DNA of 64,000 nt from Amborella trichopoda (GCF_000471905.2 NW_006497511.1:1891274-1955273); one strand, 5' to 3'. Shown: positions 46,014 to 57,300, counted from the stretch's first letter. Program-made: numbers and translations. The notes: generated from the letters alone by a model not told the origin.

Positions 46014-47866
46014 GAGTCCTTCTTCGAGCATTATGGAGAAAAATGCAAGGAGGATAGCGAGTGGGTCGTCACCCTCTTGGATGTCACTATATGAGAAGCC
46101 TCAGTTGCCCCGAACACCCTCTTTAACTCTTTGAGCTTTATCTGACCCTTGTTAATAAGGGCTTCGATATTGTCATTGAGCTTATAACAGTCATGAGTAG
46201 GGTGGCCTACTCCCTTGTGATAAGCGTAGTACCTCTCATTTGTCTCATTTGTCTTCTGTTCTAACAGCAGTCGAAGCAGTGTAGGAGTCCACTCCTTGTC
46301 GAAGGGGTAAACTTTGTTCTGGTGCTGGATCTAGAAGTCGTTTCGCTTACTATTTTTAAGAGGCAGGACCTCATTGTAGGACTGCTGCTTACCCCAGGCC
46401 GGAGACGTCCGTGCCTTGGAAAGGTTCAAGGTTTGTGGAGCCATGCTCTTAGTGCCAGTCACGGTGACGGCCACGCTGATCACTAATTTTTTGGTTGCCC
46501 CGACTGTTGGACCAAGAATTTGAACAATCCCTCAATACGAATTACCTTAGAGATGAGCTCTGACATGGAGGTGGATTGGATACCTCGACATGCAGGGCGA
46601 TCTTGGGAAGCATGTTCCGTATGCAAGTTTTGACCGCTTCCTTCTCAGTCATGAGAGTGGCATGAAAGGTTGCTAGCTCCCTCCATCGGCCGATGAACTC
46701 GTCAACCGACTCACCAAGGTCTTGCATTAGAGTGAGGAGCTCGATGGTTTCCACGTTCCTTCGGACTTCGTAGAAGCGTTGGTAAAACAACTGCTCCATT
46801 TCTTGCCACGTGTACAATGAGTTTGGAGGCAGCCGAGCATACCACAGGAATGATGGCCCTTCGAGAGTCTCGACGAACTGACGGAGGAGGAGTCCTCCAT
46901 CAGTTGTAGTCTCCCTACACACTGCTTGGAAGTGGGTGGTGTGCCGGTGAAGGGACATAGTATCGTTGAACAGGGGGAGTTTCCCTTTATGGTAGTTTGA
47001 GGGAAACAACACCTAGTCAATGTACGAAGGGTACAACTTTTGATAGAGTGGTGCCTCTTGCATGCTTGGGAACTTGTTCTTGAGACTATGGGTGACCATG
47101 GTATCTATATCGGTTTGGGAAACTCTTTGAGAGGCAGAGCTGTCTTAGGAGACCGATGGGGGAGTTTGCCTAGGAACCATGTCTTCACCAATTGGGGAAT
47201 CGGTCGAAGAAGGGGACCTGGAGGCTTCTAGGTGTTCCATCTTTTCAAGGATGGATTGCATCATTCCCTCAAACTTGTACATCCGCTCTTCTTGATTGTC
47301 ATCCGGATCTTCTATCACCATGACATTGACAGTCTCTTTTGGAGGGTTAGAGCCTGGTGGTGCAGTGGACTGTAGTTGTTGGCGAGTCTTAGGTGGCGAG
47401 TCAATCTGGAGGGGCTCAGCTTGCCCTAACTGCACTCGAGCCTTGTATGTCGATCTTGTGAGGACCGGTTCTTGACGGTTTAGGGACCGTGGCTTCTAGG
47501 CAATGGTGACCGAGCAATACCCTTGGACCTGCTCAGGCTCTGGAGTTTGGACGGGAAAGAAGGGATTATGATGGTGACCTCAATTGCCTTGGAGGCTTCT
47601 TTGGTCAGGATCCATAGGCCCTTCTTCTGCTTAATCTTGAGGTGGTTGTGGACTTCATTCCAGAACTGAGCCTGAGACCTGGACTGCCCTGCTTTCTTTG
47701 AGCATGCGAGGGCAGTGTTCATGAGTTGCAACAAGGAGTGGGGTCCAAGGACAGAAGGAAACCTGGGTTTTTTCCTTGGAGGCTGGAGGCCTCTCTCTGA
47801 CCTCAGGCCATTGTCCCGAATTCCTTTGTGAGGCCCAAGTGTGCGGCTGACCTGAGGCTGGCTCAA
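46014..47866 (-). pseudogene. gag of element C (5' part), broken
   Basis: Minus strand. A frame from 47866 (MSQPQVSRTLGPHKG) may be an N-terminal extension; it is not seen in B1. From 47435, TVNVMVIEDPDDNQEERMYKFE matches B1. The capsid part 47012-46542 is one frame of 156 codons: FPSNYHKGKLPLFND, GPSFLWYARLPPNS, YTWQEMEQLFYQRFYEV, GESVDEFIGRWRELA and EAVKTCIRNMLPKIALHVE, the complete retrotransposon gag signature. A stop then a frame change follow. The first finger, YYAYHKGVGHPTHDC near 46200, has Tyr for its first Cys. The last part runs to the B1 insertion site at 46014; the second finger is at 26641-27002. Confidence 0.9.
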
Positions 47867-48889
47867 GATGGTACTCTTAGGGAAGACGAGGTGCTTGCCT
47901 AGTGTCAGAAGAGTGATAAAGGAGTTAGCTGGTTCCTGACTCTGCCTGAGTCTGGATCGGGGAGGAACTCGTCAAGATGGTGTGTGTGTGCACCTTTAGC
48001 GTTAGTCGTTTGGTTGACTTGGGGGTCAGCCCGAGCTCTATCAATGTGTTCAACCTAAGAAAGCCGAGACCTGCGAGCTTGTGTCAATGAGGGACCGGGT
48101 GGGAGCCCATCTCTCACAGGGTGAAGCTGTGTGTGCTGGGAGGGAGGATGGAGTGATCAACCCTCATGTGCTCGAGGTGACATGGAGCTAGCGCTGCCCC
48201 GAGCTGTGAGAAGCAAATGCATGGCGCATGCAGGGTTTAGCCCGAGAAGGCCTAGCCCTGGATGTGAGCTCAAGGCAACGTGAAGGTTGCCCCAAGGTGT
48301 GGCTCGAGTGGATGGGCCACAAACCCTTATGCGTGTGCAAGGAGTGGAGGTCATAGGGTCTCCGCCTCGGTGTGCCAAGCCTCTATATGAAGAGGTTTGG
48401 CATGGTGAAGGAGCATAATGGGGTTGCCTTACGACGAACTTCTGGAGCGATAGCAACTTGCTTGCCTCTCGCAAAAGGGGTCGGGGTAGCCTTTCAATGT
48501 ACCTCAGCAATATGACCGACAATGGACTTGCCGGTAGCAAGGTGCATGCTATGTGCGGTGGCAGATGTACCACTGATGCAAGGGGCCTTAGTGGAGGGTC
48601 CACCAGGGCGAGGAAGCAGGGAGTCTGGGGCCTTTAAGTCCCCTCTCTCACTAACCAACTGAAAGAACCTGGGAGCCAGACTGTGAGTCGAGACTCAGAA
48701 GGAGAGTAGGGAAGGAAGCTTGAAAAGTTTGCTTCCTTGGGATAGTCACGAGTGTGGGAATAAGGAAGTCTCCGACTCGGATGAATAGGTTGAAGAACCC
48801 AGATGCCATACAATTTAATGCAGAAAGTAAAAGAGGATACTAGTCAAACAAGAGTGAACCGACTAAAGGGTAGTAAGTCCCCAGTGGAG
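47867..48889 (-). other. Leader of element C, with deleted primer-binding site
   Basis: Minus strand, between the LTR and gag. Right after the LTR end (CACCTAAC) the text is TCCACTGGGGACTTACTACCC. Compared with B1, about 12 bases holding the LTR end and TGGCGAC are missing. A 148-codon frame at 48603-48157 (Pro/Leu/Arg-rich) has a weak in-register match in the B1 leader. Confidence 0.7.
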
Positions 48890-51704
48890 TTAGGTGCCTC
48901 GATCTTGTCCTCCATATCTAGATGATTAGGCGACACATATCTCGGGTTTATAGTGAATTCGAGATTTGAGATCGCTCTCTCAAAACCTTGCTCAAGAGCA
49001 GGGACATGTATACCAACCGATGAGAGAGGAATTTAAGGTGGGTTCGAGACTTACTCGAGGTGGCTCACGCAGGCACCCTCTTATATCACGTCAAAACGCC
49101 CCCCAGCTACTTTAGCTAGGTCGAAATCGCCTCCCTTGACCTGTAATCACCTTGTTTTTCTGCACAACAATTCTATGGTTAATTTGCAAGACAAGTGGGT
49201 TGAAGAGACCCACCCTTGTCTTAGGGCATTACACATTCGTGTGGCTAAGAATGTGAGAGGTTAGGATGATGGAGTGGAAGTTTCGAGAAAAGGTTGAAAA
49301 GAGAAGAAAACTTGATGAAGGGACGAGACTAGCTTGATAGCCGGATAGTGACCGACTCAGAGTGGTAGCAAGACGGGCATGGTACTCAGGACCAACACGG
49401 CGGCAAGACTACTCAAAATCGAGGCCAATATGGTAGTGCTAGCCTAGGTCAACACTCAATCAAGTGAGAAGAGGAGAGAATGAAGAGAAGGCACTAGATG
49501 GAAGAGAGATAGGGTCCTGATGGTGCTAGACATCGCCTCCCACAACCCTGGAGTAGCAATGTTACGACCCTTGAACGGCACTAAACACTACTGTTTGCGG
49601 CATGAGGGGAAGCAGGGAACTACGGATGACGCTAGGCATTGCCATTGGCAACACAAGAAGGTAGCGCACCCCTGTGCGGGGGTTAGATAGCCTCTCGTGA
49701 AGCGCATGACATAGAGATAGTTCTCATGAGGTGCATGGCGGTAGGAATGGGATGCAGGTGGAGTGGTGGTGAGCACAGAATGCACAAAGGAGGCTCGAGG
49801 ACGGCGATAGGCACTGCGCATGTGAAGAAAGCTCTTGGGTGGCAATAGGCATTGCTAAGACCTCTCGTGGGTGGCGATAGGCATTATCGAGACCTCTCAC
49901 TGGCGGCGATAGGCATTGTTGTTTGCTATATGCGCACAACAATGGAAGACCCCAACAGGCAGCAATGAGTTTCGCTATCTGCTCTCTTCACTGAGGTGTC
50001 AAGGATGCATCTACGGACGACGATGAGTAGCGCCGTCTGCAAGCCTCGTTGGGAGGTAGATATGGACGAACAGAAGGAGAAGGAGGCTCACGCATGGTGG
50101 TTCCATCGCCATGCGTGTCCTGTGAGACCACAGGAGAGGCATGCACGGCACTGCCACTGCCGTGCATGACCTCTAAGGGGAGCTCAGACGGAGAAGAGGA
50201 AGGAGAAGGACAGGAAGAGAGAGAAGAATAAAAGAAAAAGAAGAGAGAGAAGGTTTACCTTGAGCTCAGGGGTACCAGTCCAAAAGGATATCTCACTTTA
50301 CTCTCACTCCAAACGTGACCCAACAATGAGAAGAAAGAGAAACTTTATTCAGTAAAAACTCTCGTTGTGTATTATGTGTGTGTGTGTATTACCTTTAGCG
50401 TACAATGATGGTACGTGGTATATATAGAATTTTCCCGAAACATGAGTGGATGATCAAAAGTAACCCTAATTGCTGGAAATTAAGATTAAATTGAATTAAA
50501 AGAAAATAGAAAATAGAGTGCAAAATGACAGATTTGCCCCTTCCTAACAATTTGTGAAATTTCAGAACAGTCCTTGTGTTGCCCTAGAATGTGCATGATT
50601 TATCTAGGATGATCCGAGGTCGTTATGATGCTCAGTTGATCGAAAGATGATTGTTTTATTATAGAGCTCAGCATACCAATCAATTTGATACCAACTTTGA
50701 GCCATGGATCGTATTTTTAGGTCACGATCTTGTGACTTGAATTTGGGTTCAATCTTGAAACTTCGGATCGATAGTGTGCTCTCTCCTTGATGTTTTTCTT
50801 TGATTTCTTCACTGGATCATACTGATCATGTCATTACGATCATGAGGCAACAAACGCAGATCGATTGCGTGCTCGAACAAAGATTTTGCAACTTTGGATT
50901 TTTGGCCGGAATCTGGAATTCCAGTGATAAAATTTGTAGTCACTTCAACGGCTTCGTGTGCAGAATCCGACCATTCATCATATACAGGGTTCAGGTCATA
51001 GATAGCCCGAGACCTTACGCACACGATGGAATTGGTCTCACGTCAACCAGGTTCGCGAACGGTGTGATTTGGCCGCTTGAGCGAGGCACGATGCTGCTGA
51101 ATTTCATGTATTTTCTTCATGGATCAACAACTTCTCTCTAGCTTTTCTTCGCGCTCGGGCGTCATTGTAGGGCATGGCACATGTCGAAACACTCGTCTTG
51201 ACAAGAGGAATATGCTCACCTAATTTGAGAGTGATTTGACTTAAGATGGGTAGGATATGAGCGTTGAAAGTTGTTGTTCGTGACTGTCCCCTGAATGGTG
51301 TGGAGTTGCAGGGTGGCCGCACAGGAATCACATGCGACTCCTCCTGTTTCGTTCTTTCGCCAATAACATTTTTCTGGAGAGTTCGTTTTGAGCCAAAGTT
51401 TGACCAGTTTTCAACTATGCCGGATCTAATGACGGTAGTCCCACAGCAAATTGAGACATCGAAAATGTAACTTTAGTTATAGGATCCATTTCAGGGTGTA
51501 AGAGGCCTATTTTACTGGAACCATTTCTCAGTCTTCATTGCCTTAGACATGTCAAAATGCAATGAAAATTGGCAGGAGTATTTTGAGAGTCCTCATGAAG
51601 ATCTTAACCAGTTTTGAGGCTATTCTGAGACTATCGGAATTTCCACTGTTTGCTAAGCCTTTATTAAGCGAGCGCCCCATGTTGATGAAAAATATCTTCC
51701 AACA
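48890..51704 (-). repeat. 5' LTR of element C
   Basis: 2815 bp on the minus strand, starting TGTTGGAAGATATTT at 51704. It is collinear with 15048-17497; the extra sequence near 51100-51400 is deleted in the other copy. TATA lies at 50417-50427. The transcribed part carries GGCGATAGGCATTG repeats at 49790-49920. The last few bases of the LTR end were lost with the primer-binding site. Confidence 0.9.
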
Positions 51705-51709
51705 CCTAC
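51705..51709. repeat. Target site duplication of element C, right copy
   Basis: CCTAC, identical to 15043-15047; element A sequence resumes after it. Confidence 0.9.
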
Positions 51710-52104
51710 TACCACATATTAGAGATGGTTGAATCTCACCAATGACAATATTGGCTAGTCTGGGGTCATTTTTTTCTCTCGATTGGATCCCCTAAGGCAA
51801 AATGAGGCAAGTTCATCCTTGTGTATCCGTATGATGACCCAATAGCCGGGAATTCGAGACAAAACCCTACAACTAGGGGATTGAATGTGTAGGTCTTGAA
51901 AAGTGCATGCAAAGAAAGTGTTCCACTATGGTTCGGTGAATAAAATCTCACACTTACTGATGAGCAAGAACCCCCAACAGGGGCAAGTTGAACAAGGGCC
52001 CCCCAACAGGGGAATAAAAAAAAAGAAGTTCTTCTAACACCCCATAACATGGGCAAGTTGAAAAAGACCTCTCAACAAGGGCAGCAATAAAAAAAGAATA
52101 ATAA

Positions 52105-52610
52105 TAATCTATGTACGACACACCTGATGTCGCCTAGCAAAACACTTAATAAAAAAACAGTTTTGTTTTATGGCCGACACACCTGGTGTCGCCCAGCCAA
52201 AACACAATTTTTCTATGAGCGACCACCTGGTGTCGCCCACTAAAACACCAATAAAAAAAAAACAATTTCTATGGGTGACACACCTGGTGTCGCCAAGTAA
52301 AACACACACAAAAAAAACTAAAATAAAATAAAAATAAAAAGAATTCTATGGGCGACACACCTGGTGTTGCTCAGCAAAACACTTCATAAATAAAAACAAA
52401 AATTTATGGGCGACACACCTGTTGTCGCCCTAAAAAACAAAATAATTTTTTTTTTATGAGCGACACACCTGGTGTTGCCCCACCAAAACACAATTTTTCT
52501 ATGGGCGACACACCTGGTGTCATCCACCAAAACACTTAATAAAAAAAAAAAGTGTCCAGACTATGTGGGCGACATCACTAGTGCCGCCCGGGCGACAACA
52601 CTAGTGTAGC
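52105..52610 (+). repeat. Tandem array of GGCGACAC...GTGTCGCC hairpin units
   Basis: About ten units of 45-75 bp. Each has GGGCGACACACCTGGTGTCG (or a near form) followed by CCACCAAAACACTTAATAAA and an A-rich run. The two arms GGCGACAC and GTGTCGCC are reverse complements, so each unit can fold into an 8-bp stem with a loop of about 5 bases. The last two units lie side by side in a different form. Confidence 0.9.
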
Positions 52611-52844
52611 CCAAAACCCTTTTGTCAAAAATGCCCCCACTCAACTTTGGAGCCTTCGAAGTGTCAAGTTTTGTTTTGTCATGCATTTTTTCTTTCAAGG
52701 TTTCCAAACATTTTAATTTCAAAAAATTTCATATGCTCCTTGGTGGCATGAGCTTAAACTGCCAACCAATTTCAAAGGAAAAAAAAAAAAGATTCAAAAG
52801 AAAATGCTCCTCTGTGGCACGGGCCTAAACTGCCAACCAAAATC

Positions 52845-53290
52845 CAATTAAGAAAACGTCAAACTCGTTCAACGGAAAAGAGCCGAGACAGGAGAAACAT
52901 CAAACTCATCCTATGTAAAAGAGTCGAAGCAGGAAAAATGTCAAAATCATGCAACGTAAAAGAACCTAGACAGGAAAAACGTCAAACTCGTGCGACGTAA
53001 AAGAGCCGAGACAGGAAAAACTCGTGCGATGTAAAAGCGCGAGATAGATGTCGTCTAGCCCCATATGACGTAAAAGGTCAAGTGTATCCAGTTCAACGTC
53101 AAACTCGTGCGACGTAAAAGAGTCGAGGCAGGTAACGTCTAGCCCCGTATGATGTAAAAGGTCAGGTGTATTCCGTCTAGCCCCATATGACATAAAAGGT
53201 TGAGTGTACTATGTCAAGTGTATTCCATCTAGCCCTGTATGACGTAAAAGGGTCGGGTGTATGGTTCATCGCTGCATGACATTAAACTGC
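52845..53290 (+). repeat. ~42-bp tandem array in the A 3' region
   Basis: Units read CGTCAAACTCGTGCGACGTA then AAAGAGCCGAGACAGGAAAA, and later CGTCTAGCCCCGTATGACGT variants. It ends in TGCATGACATTAAACTGCTT, which resembles the core of the B1/C tail arrays. Confidence 0.75.
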
Positions 53291-53964
53291 TTAGAGGGCC
53301 CTATGCTTGCAGGAGTTAAAACTGCTAACAAACATTGTTTTCCGAAATATCTTTCTCTTTTTAAAATTTTCACTATATGTCTTGTGTTTTCAAAAACTTT
53401 AACTTATTTGTTAAAATCGTAACTTGTCCTTGCTTCGGGTTCTATTTCAAATATCCCTCTATCTTCAAAAATTCTAAAGAGTCTTTTAAAAACAAAGGAA
53501 CTTGGACACCTGTATATGATGACTACCATGTTGTCCAGATTACAGCGTTGCGACCTCACCCCTCTCTTTGGAATCAGTCAGATAATTCTCTTCCTATAGA
53601 AAGCCTTTTCCTATCGAAAGCCTTAGGAAACCCTAAGGAAATCAAAGAAGATGTCAGGGATAAAAAATTTAAACTGTGAAACCCCTGAAATTAAGTGGCA
53701 TGGCTAGAAAATCCAACTCGAGTTTTAAGTTTGTGTAACTCATTGACATTTCATGCCTTAGGATGAAAATTCCCTAGGTGGGTAAGCTAGACGAGCGCAA
53801 TGTCTTGGAAGGATTAGTTGGTGTGCCCTTTGACCATGTAACATCAGGATGAAATTTAAAATGTCTGCATTATCTTTGATCTTTGCCTGCCCCTCGAAGG
53901 ACAAGGAACGTCAAAGCGTCTACTTCTTTACCACTCACCTGTCCCTTGAAGGACAGGGAGTGCC

Positions 53965-53973
53965 AAGGAGGGG
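53965..53973 (+). other. Polypurine tract of element A
   Basis: AAGGAGGGG, then CAAC, then the TGTAGACA start of the 3' LTR. This is the usual form in plant Ty3/gypsy elements. Confidence 0.8.
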
Positions 53974-53977
53974 CAAC

Positions 53978-55350
53978 TGTAGACACCCCATTTTAAATCT
54001 GGCAAATTCTGTGGTTTTCTAAACCCTTAGGATCGCACTATCTTAGCAAACCCAAATCTATAGCCCACACAGCCTACCCTATGACCCAGAATCATTTTGC
54101 CTACCCAAAACCCTGTAGATACCATATTTTCACCCAAGTCCTTCAAACACCCTGTTTTACCAAAAAACCCATTAAAAATAGTACAAAAATCCTTTCTAGT
54201 ACAAATGCTCTTTGGGAGCTTCACAAGAGCCTGCACTACACACTTGAACCAAGAAATGTCAGTTTTTGTTAGATTTGGTGTGGACGAACTGGCAGTTCCG
54301 CCCAGCCCAGACAGTGGTGTAGCCCCAGTTTAGGTGACACACCTAGTGTCGCCCAACGAAGTTCGACCCAAAATCTTTATTTTTTAGCAGGATAACCCAA
54401 AGATCAGTGCTAAGCAGTAATCTGCCATTTTGGGTTGATCTAATCTGGGCGACACACCTTCTGTCGCCCAGCCTAGACATACCCAGATTGGATGATTTTT
54501 GGCAGGCAACATCTTGACAGCCCCAGCATCTGCCTTGCACTGGAAATTTTCGGTTTCGAGTAGTCTTGACTTGGGCGACACATAGTGTGTCGCCTAGCTT
54601 TGACAACTCAAAAATGGCATTTTCTGCATGTCAGCTGTCTCCCCAACCGTTTTAAGTCAAATTTCCTAAATTTGACCAATTTTGTCTGGGTGACCCACCT
54701 AGTGTCGCCCCGACCCAGGACCCCATAAAGGCAGCCCAGGGTTGGCAGTTGGCTAGTTATGAAAAGATGCCCATCCCAAAAGATCATGGCCTTTATAAAC
54801 CTCATTTTCGTGGCCAAAAGAGGAGCAGGAGAAAGTGAAGAGGAAAAACTTTGTGAGCTTGTGAAACCCTAATCTGAAAAACCCTAACCCTAAGCTTGAG
54901 AAAATTTAAGCTATACCTAGGGAACCCTAGTTCTAAACCATATCTAGGGCACAACAACCCTTTTCAATCAGAGATCTTCTGGTGAACTTCTGAATTAGAG
55001 AGGCAAAGAGGACGTCGGTTATGATATGAGCGAGCCCTTGAAGGCTCGGGAGTCCCAGGCCATCCGGCCCTGTTTGGTATTGTTCTCTTATCCTTTCTTT
55101 CTTCTTTTTCTTTCTATTTTGATTTCATTAATTTTTGTCAGTCTGTTGCTTTAAACTCGTGTTTTATTGTTTTAAATCATGCTAGCTCTATCGTGGATCT
55201 AAGAGTAGATCTGCTCGTTTTTTGGTAGATCTAGCCTTAAATATGAATTTGATTTGTCCCACTTTCTCTACCACATTATTTTTATCAGTTTAAGGTGTCA
55301 AAATTTGAGAGATCTTTGTCGAATGATCTGTCCACTTTTCATCATAAACA
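53978..55350 (+). repeat. 3' LTR of element A
   Basis: 1373 bp, TGTAGACACCCC to CATCATAAACA. It aligns throughout with 4094-5420, with many differences. TATA (TTTATAAA) is at 54792-54799. Hairpin motifs lie near 54334, 54448, 54572 and 54687. The following bases, GGAAG, are not a primer-binding site. Confidence 0.92.
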
Positions 55351-56248
55351 GGAAGATGGGGAGAGAGAAAGAAAGAAAAAGTGGAGGAGAGAATCTTTGC
55401 CCATCCCATCTTCTCGGGAAAGAGGAAGCCATTTGAATGAGAAAGACTTGTCTTTCGGGGTGTCTTCAATGTCGTCCCATGTGAGGCAGGCTCGGTCAGG
55501 AGCTCGCAGGGCTCCGAATTCTCCTCCTGCTGTAGCACTTTCAACTCCTACTGCAATACTGCAATCAGCTGATAGTTGGCCGGGGTGGTCAAGCTCGCCT
55601 TTACTTGGTTTAGGCCGTGACTCGAGGAACTCCATGTCAAGGGTTGAGGCCAATGTGACCCCTACTTCTAGTGGTCATGTTGCATCTCCCTCACTCCCCG
55701 TGGTGTCTGTCCCACTTGAGCCAGAAGTTATGCAGGAATAGGCAGGTGACTTAAGGGCTCACCTTTCAGATTCACCGGCAGTGCAATGCTCATATTCGCC
55801 TGCCTCGGAAGGGCCCTTGAGGAGTCTTTTACCTAAACTTTCTGTCACTTAGAAAGCCTTGACGCCCCTTGTATCTAGGGATTTTGTACTTAATGTGCCC
55901 TCCCTCAATGTGATTGGTTCTTCTGCTCCCCCACATCCATCTTCAGGCTCCAAAGCATTCATGGTGAGGAAGATGCTTTGTTCAGGTCTTCAAGGCTTAA
56001 AGGTGTGTTCTTTGTTCGACCTTGGGGAAAGGATGAAGACCTTCAGGGTTTGCATAGTCAGCTTAAGGGATGTGTGGCCAGATGAAGAGGTCTTCAACCA
56101 CCTCAATGGGTTGCTGCAAAACCTTAGTGATTGGGGAACTGAAGCCCTTTCATGGGAAGATGCAGCACATGCGTCTTTCAAGAGACGCTTGGATACCTTG
56201 GTGATGGATTTGGCTGACCAACAAGGTCTTGTGCAGCAACGCACATAG
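55351..56248 (+). pseudogene. Decayed reading frame of unknown origin
   Basis: One frame runs from the LTR edge to 56248 with only two internal stops (55739 and 55850), about 300 codons. The first part is Ser/Pro-rich; the second half is better structured: FDLGERMKTFRVCIVSL, EVFNHLNGLLQNLSDWGTEALSWED and HASFKRRLDTLVMDLADQQGLVQQRT, which looks helical. The staying-in-frame across stops suggests a once-coding sequence. I do not recognise the family. It could be an accessory frame of a retroelement or part of a host gene into which A landed. The frame is cut off at its 5' side by the LTR and no start is seen. Confidence 0.45.
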
Positions 56249-56406
56249 GCCCAGACTCAGCTTCCTTCTGAGCGGGACTCGTGGTTGGGAGAAACTGTAA
56301 ATATTTTAGGGAACTTAAGGCTGTGAACGCTGAGAAGGTGGAACTGCAAGTTCGGGTGGCCTCACTAAGTTCTCATCAGTATTTCAGCTAGGAGGAGTTA
56401 TAGCAG

Positions 56407-56967
56407 CGATCGCGTGCTCGTCTTAAAGAGACGAACACGCCTACCAAATTTGAGCGCGATTCGACTCGGATCGAGTGAGATATAAGCCCGAAAGTCACTG
56501 CCCATGATTGTAAAAACAGCCACCTTTAATGGTGTTTTGGTTCAGGGTGGCCACACGGGAATAGTGAGTAGCCTACCCCTTTTCGGTATTTTACCCACAA
56601 CTTTCTCTTGGAGTGCCCGATTAAGTCGAAACTTGACCCATAGGGGTTTTTGACCGTGTCGGATTCAATGGTGATGGTTCCATATCTGTTTGACATGCCA
56701 AAAAGATAGTTTTAGTTATGGGATCCATTTCAAGGTGCTAGAGGATGATTTTGCCGAAATTATTTCTTTGTGTTCACTGCCTTAAATATGTCTGATCGCA
56801 ATGAAACTTGGCAGGTGGCCTTTTGGAATGCTTATGAAGATCTTGAACAATTCTGGAGCAATTCTGAGACTGTCAAAATTTCCACTTATTTTGTAGGCTT
56901 TATTGACCTGCTTCCTCTTTATTCCACATCAGAGACCAAGGTGTTGAAAAATGCGTTCAAACAGTAG
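56407..56967 (-). repeat. Fragment of a B-type LTR (U3 start)
   Basis: Minus strand: starts TGTTTGAACGCATTTTTCAA at 56967 and aligns to the first ~560 bases of the B1 LTR (27003-27540), ending at GACGAACACGC. The rest of the LTR is absent. Confidence 0.85.
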
Positions 56968-57300
56968 CACGGGCTGAGTGAGAGAAAAACGTAGCACCGG
57001 CTGAGTAATAGGAAAATGGAGCACCGACTGAGTAAGAGGAAAACATAGCCTCGATTGAGTAAGTGGAAAATGCAGCATCAGCTGTGTAAGAAGAAGACAC
57101 AGCGCCGGTTGTGTAATTGAACCCATCGTCGTTTGTGAATGCAAGGCCTAGTGTTGGCTGTGACCCAGCGCCGACTGGAAAAGGGAAGCAAGAAAGAGCA
57201 GCATCGGGAGTGTCTTGGTTAAACATATAGCCTCCGTACATGTCAGCGTCGCCTGTACGTGTCAGAGCAATGAGTGATTGCATCAACCACAGTGAATCCC
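56968..57300 (-). mobile_element. 3' internal tail of the truncated B-type element
   Basis: On the minus strand it runs into the LTR start at 56967, as the element interior should. It has five to six units of ~36 bp with GCGCCGGT/GCACCGGCTGAGTAAGAGG, like the AGCGCCGG repeats in the B1 tail. The minus-strand frame 57331-56957 (SSYSVGAPFSYYSAGATF) is a translation of these repeats. The right border with the next LTR is not exact. Confidence 0.6.

Larger units (their letters stand above)
15048..51704 (-). mobile_element. Element C: Tat/Ogre-type retrotransposon in the 3' region of A, itself interrupted by B1
   Basis: It is minus-strand, with the 5' LTR at 48890-51704, leader 47867-48889, gag 46014-47866 and 26641-27002, RT/RNase H/integrase 25600-22150, a long 3' tail and the 3' LTR 15048-17497. 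The flanking CCTAC repeats prove a single insertion unit. Without B1 it is about 17.6 kb. It is the same lineage as B1 (shared gag, spacer, pol and tail), but the LTRs differ in the middle. It is inactive: the primer-binding site is mostly deleted, the RT loop is YVHD and two integrase Asp are mutated. Confidence 0.92.
51710..53964 (+). other. 3' non-coding region of element A, part 2
   Basis: It continues from 15047. It contains CCCCAACAGGGGCAAGTTGAA repeats (51965-52080, unit starts only), the hairpin array, a ~42-bp array and, from 53680, the terminal block that is duplicated at 3778-4093. A frame at 53377-53679 has no recognisable product. Confidence 0.75.
4094..55350 (+). mobile_element. 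Element A: outer Tat-type Ty3/gypsy retrotransposon, interrupted by C and B1
   Basis: Two LTRs in the same orientation, a primer-binding site after the left one, a polypurine tract before the right one, and gag, protease, RNase H and integrase remnants in that order at 7797-14315 define the element. Element C interrupts it at 15047/51705; without C it is about 14.6 kb. The protease motif VDNGASLNI and LGRPWLH, the archaeal-type RNase H and the INAMYLIKYYP tail place it in the Tat group. The five bases outside the two LTRs (ACAAC and GGAAG) do not match, consistent with an LTR shared with an upstream copy rather than a clean insertion. It is inactive: the reverse transcriptase core is deleted. 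Confidence 0.85.

Noticed and set aside
52105-52610. Hairpin array considered as a CRISPR array
   Set aside because: The spaces between hairpins are themselves repeats (ACACTTAATAAA and A-runs), the host is a plant, and no cas gene is present.
4094-55350. Element A considered as one simple insertion with target duplication
   Set aside because: Flanks ACAAC and GGAAG differ, and the left LTR is preceded by A-type interior sequence, so it is a recombination product.
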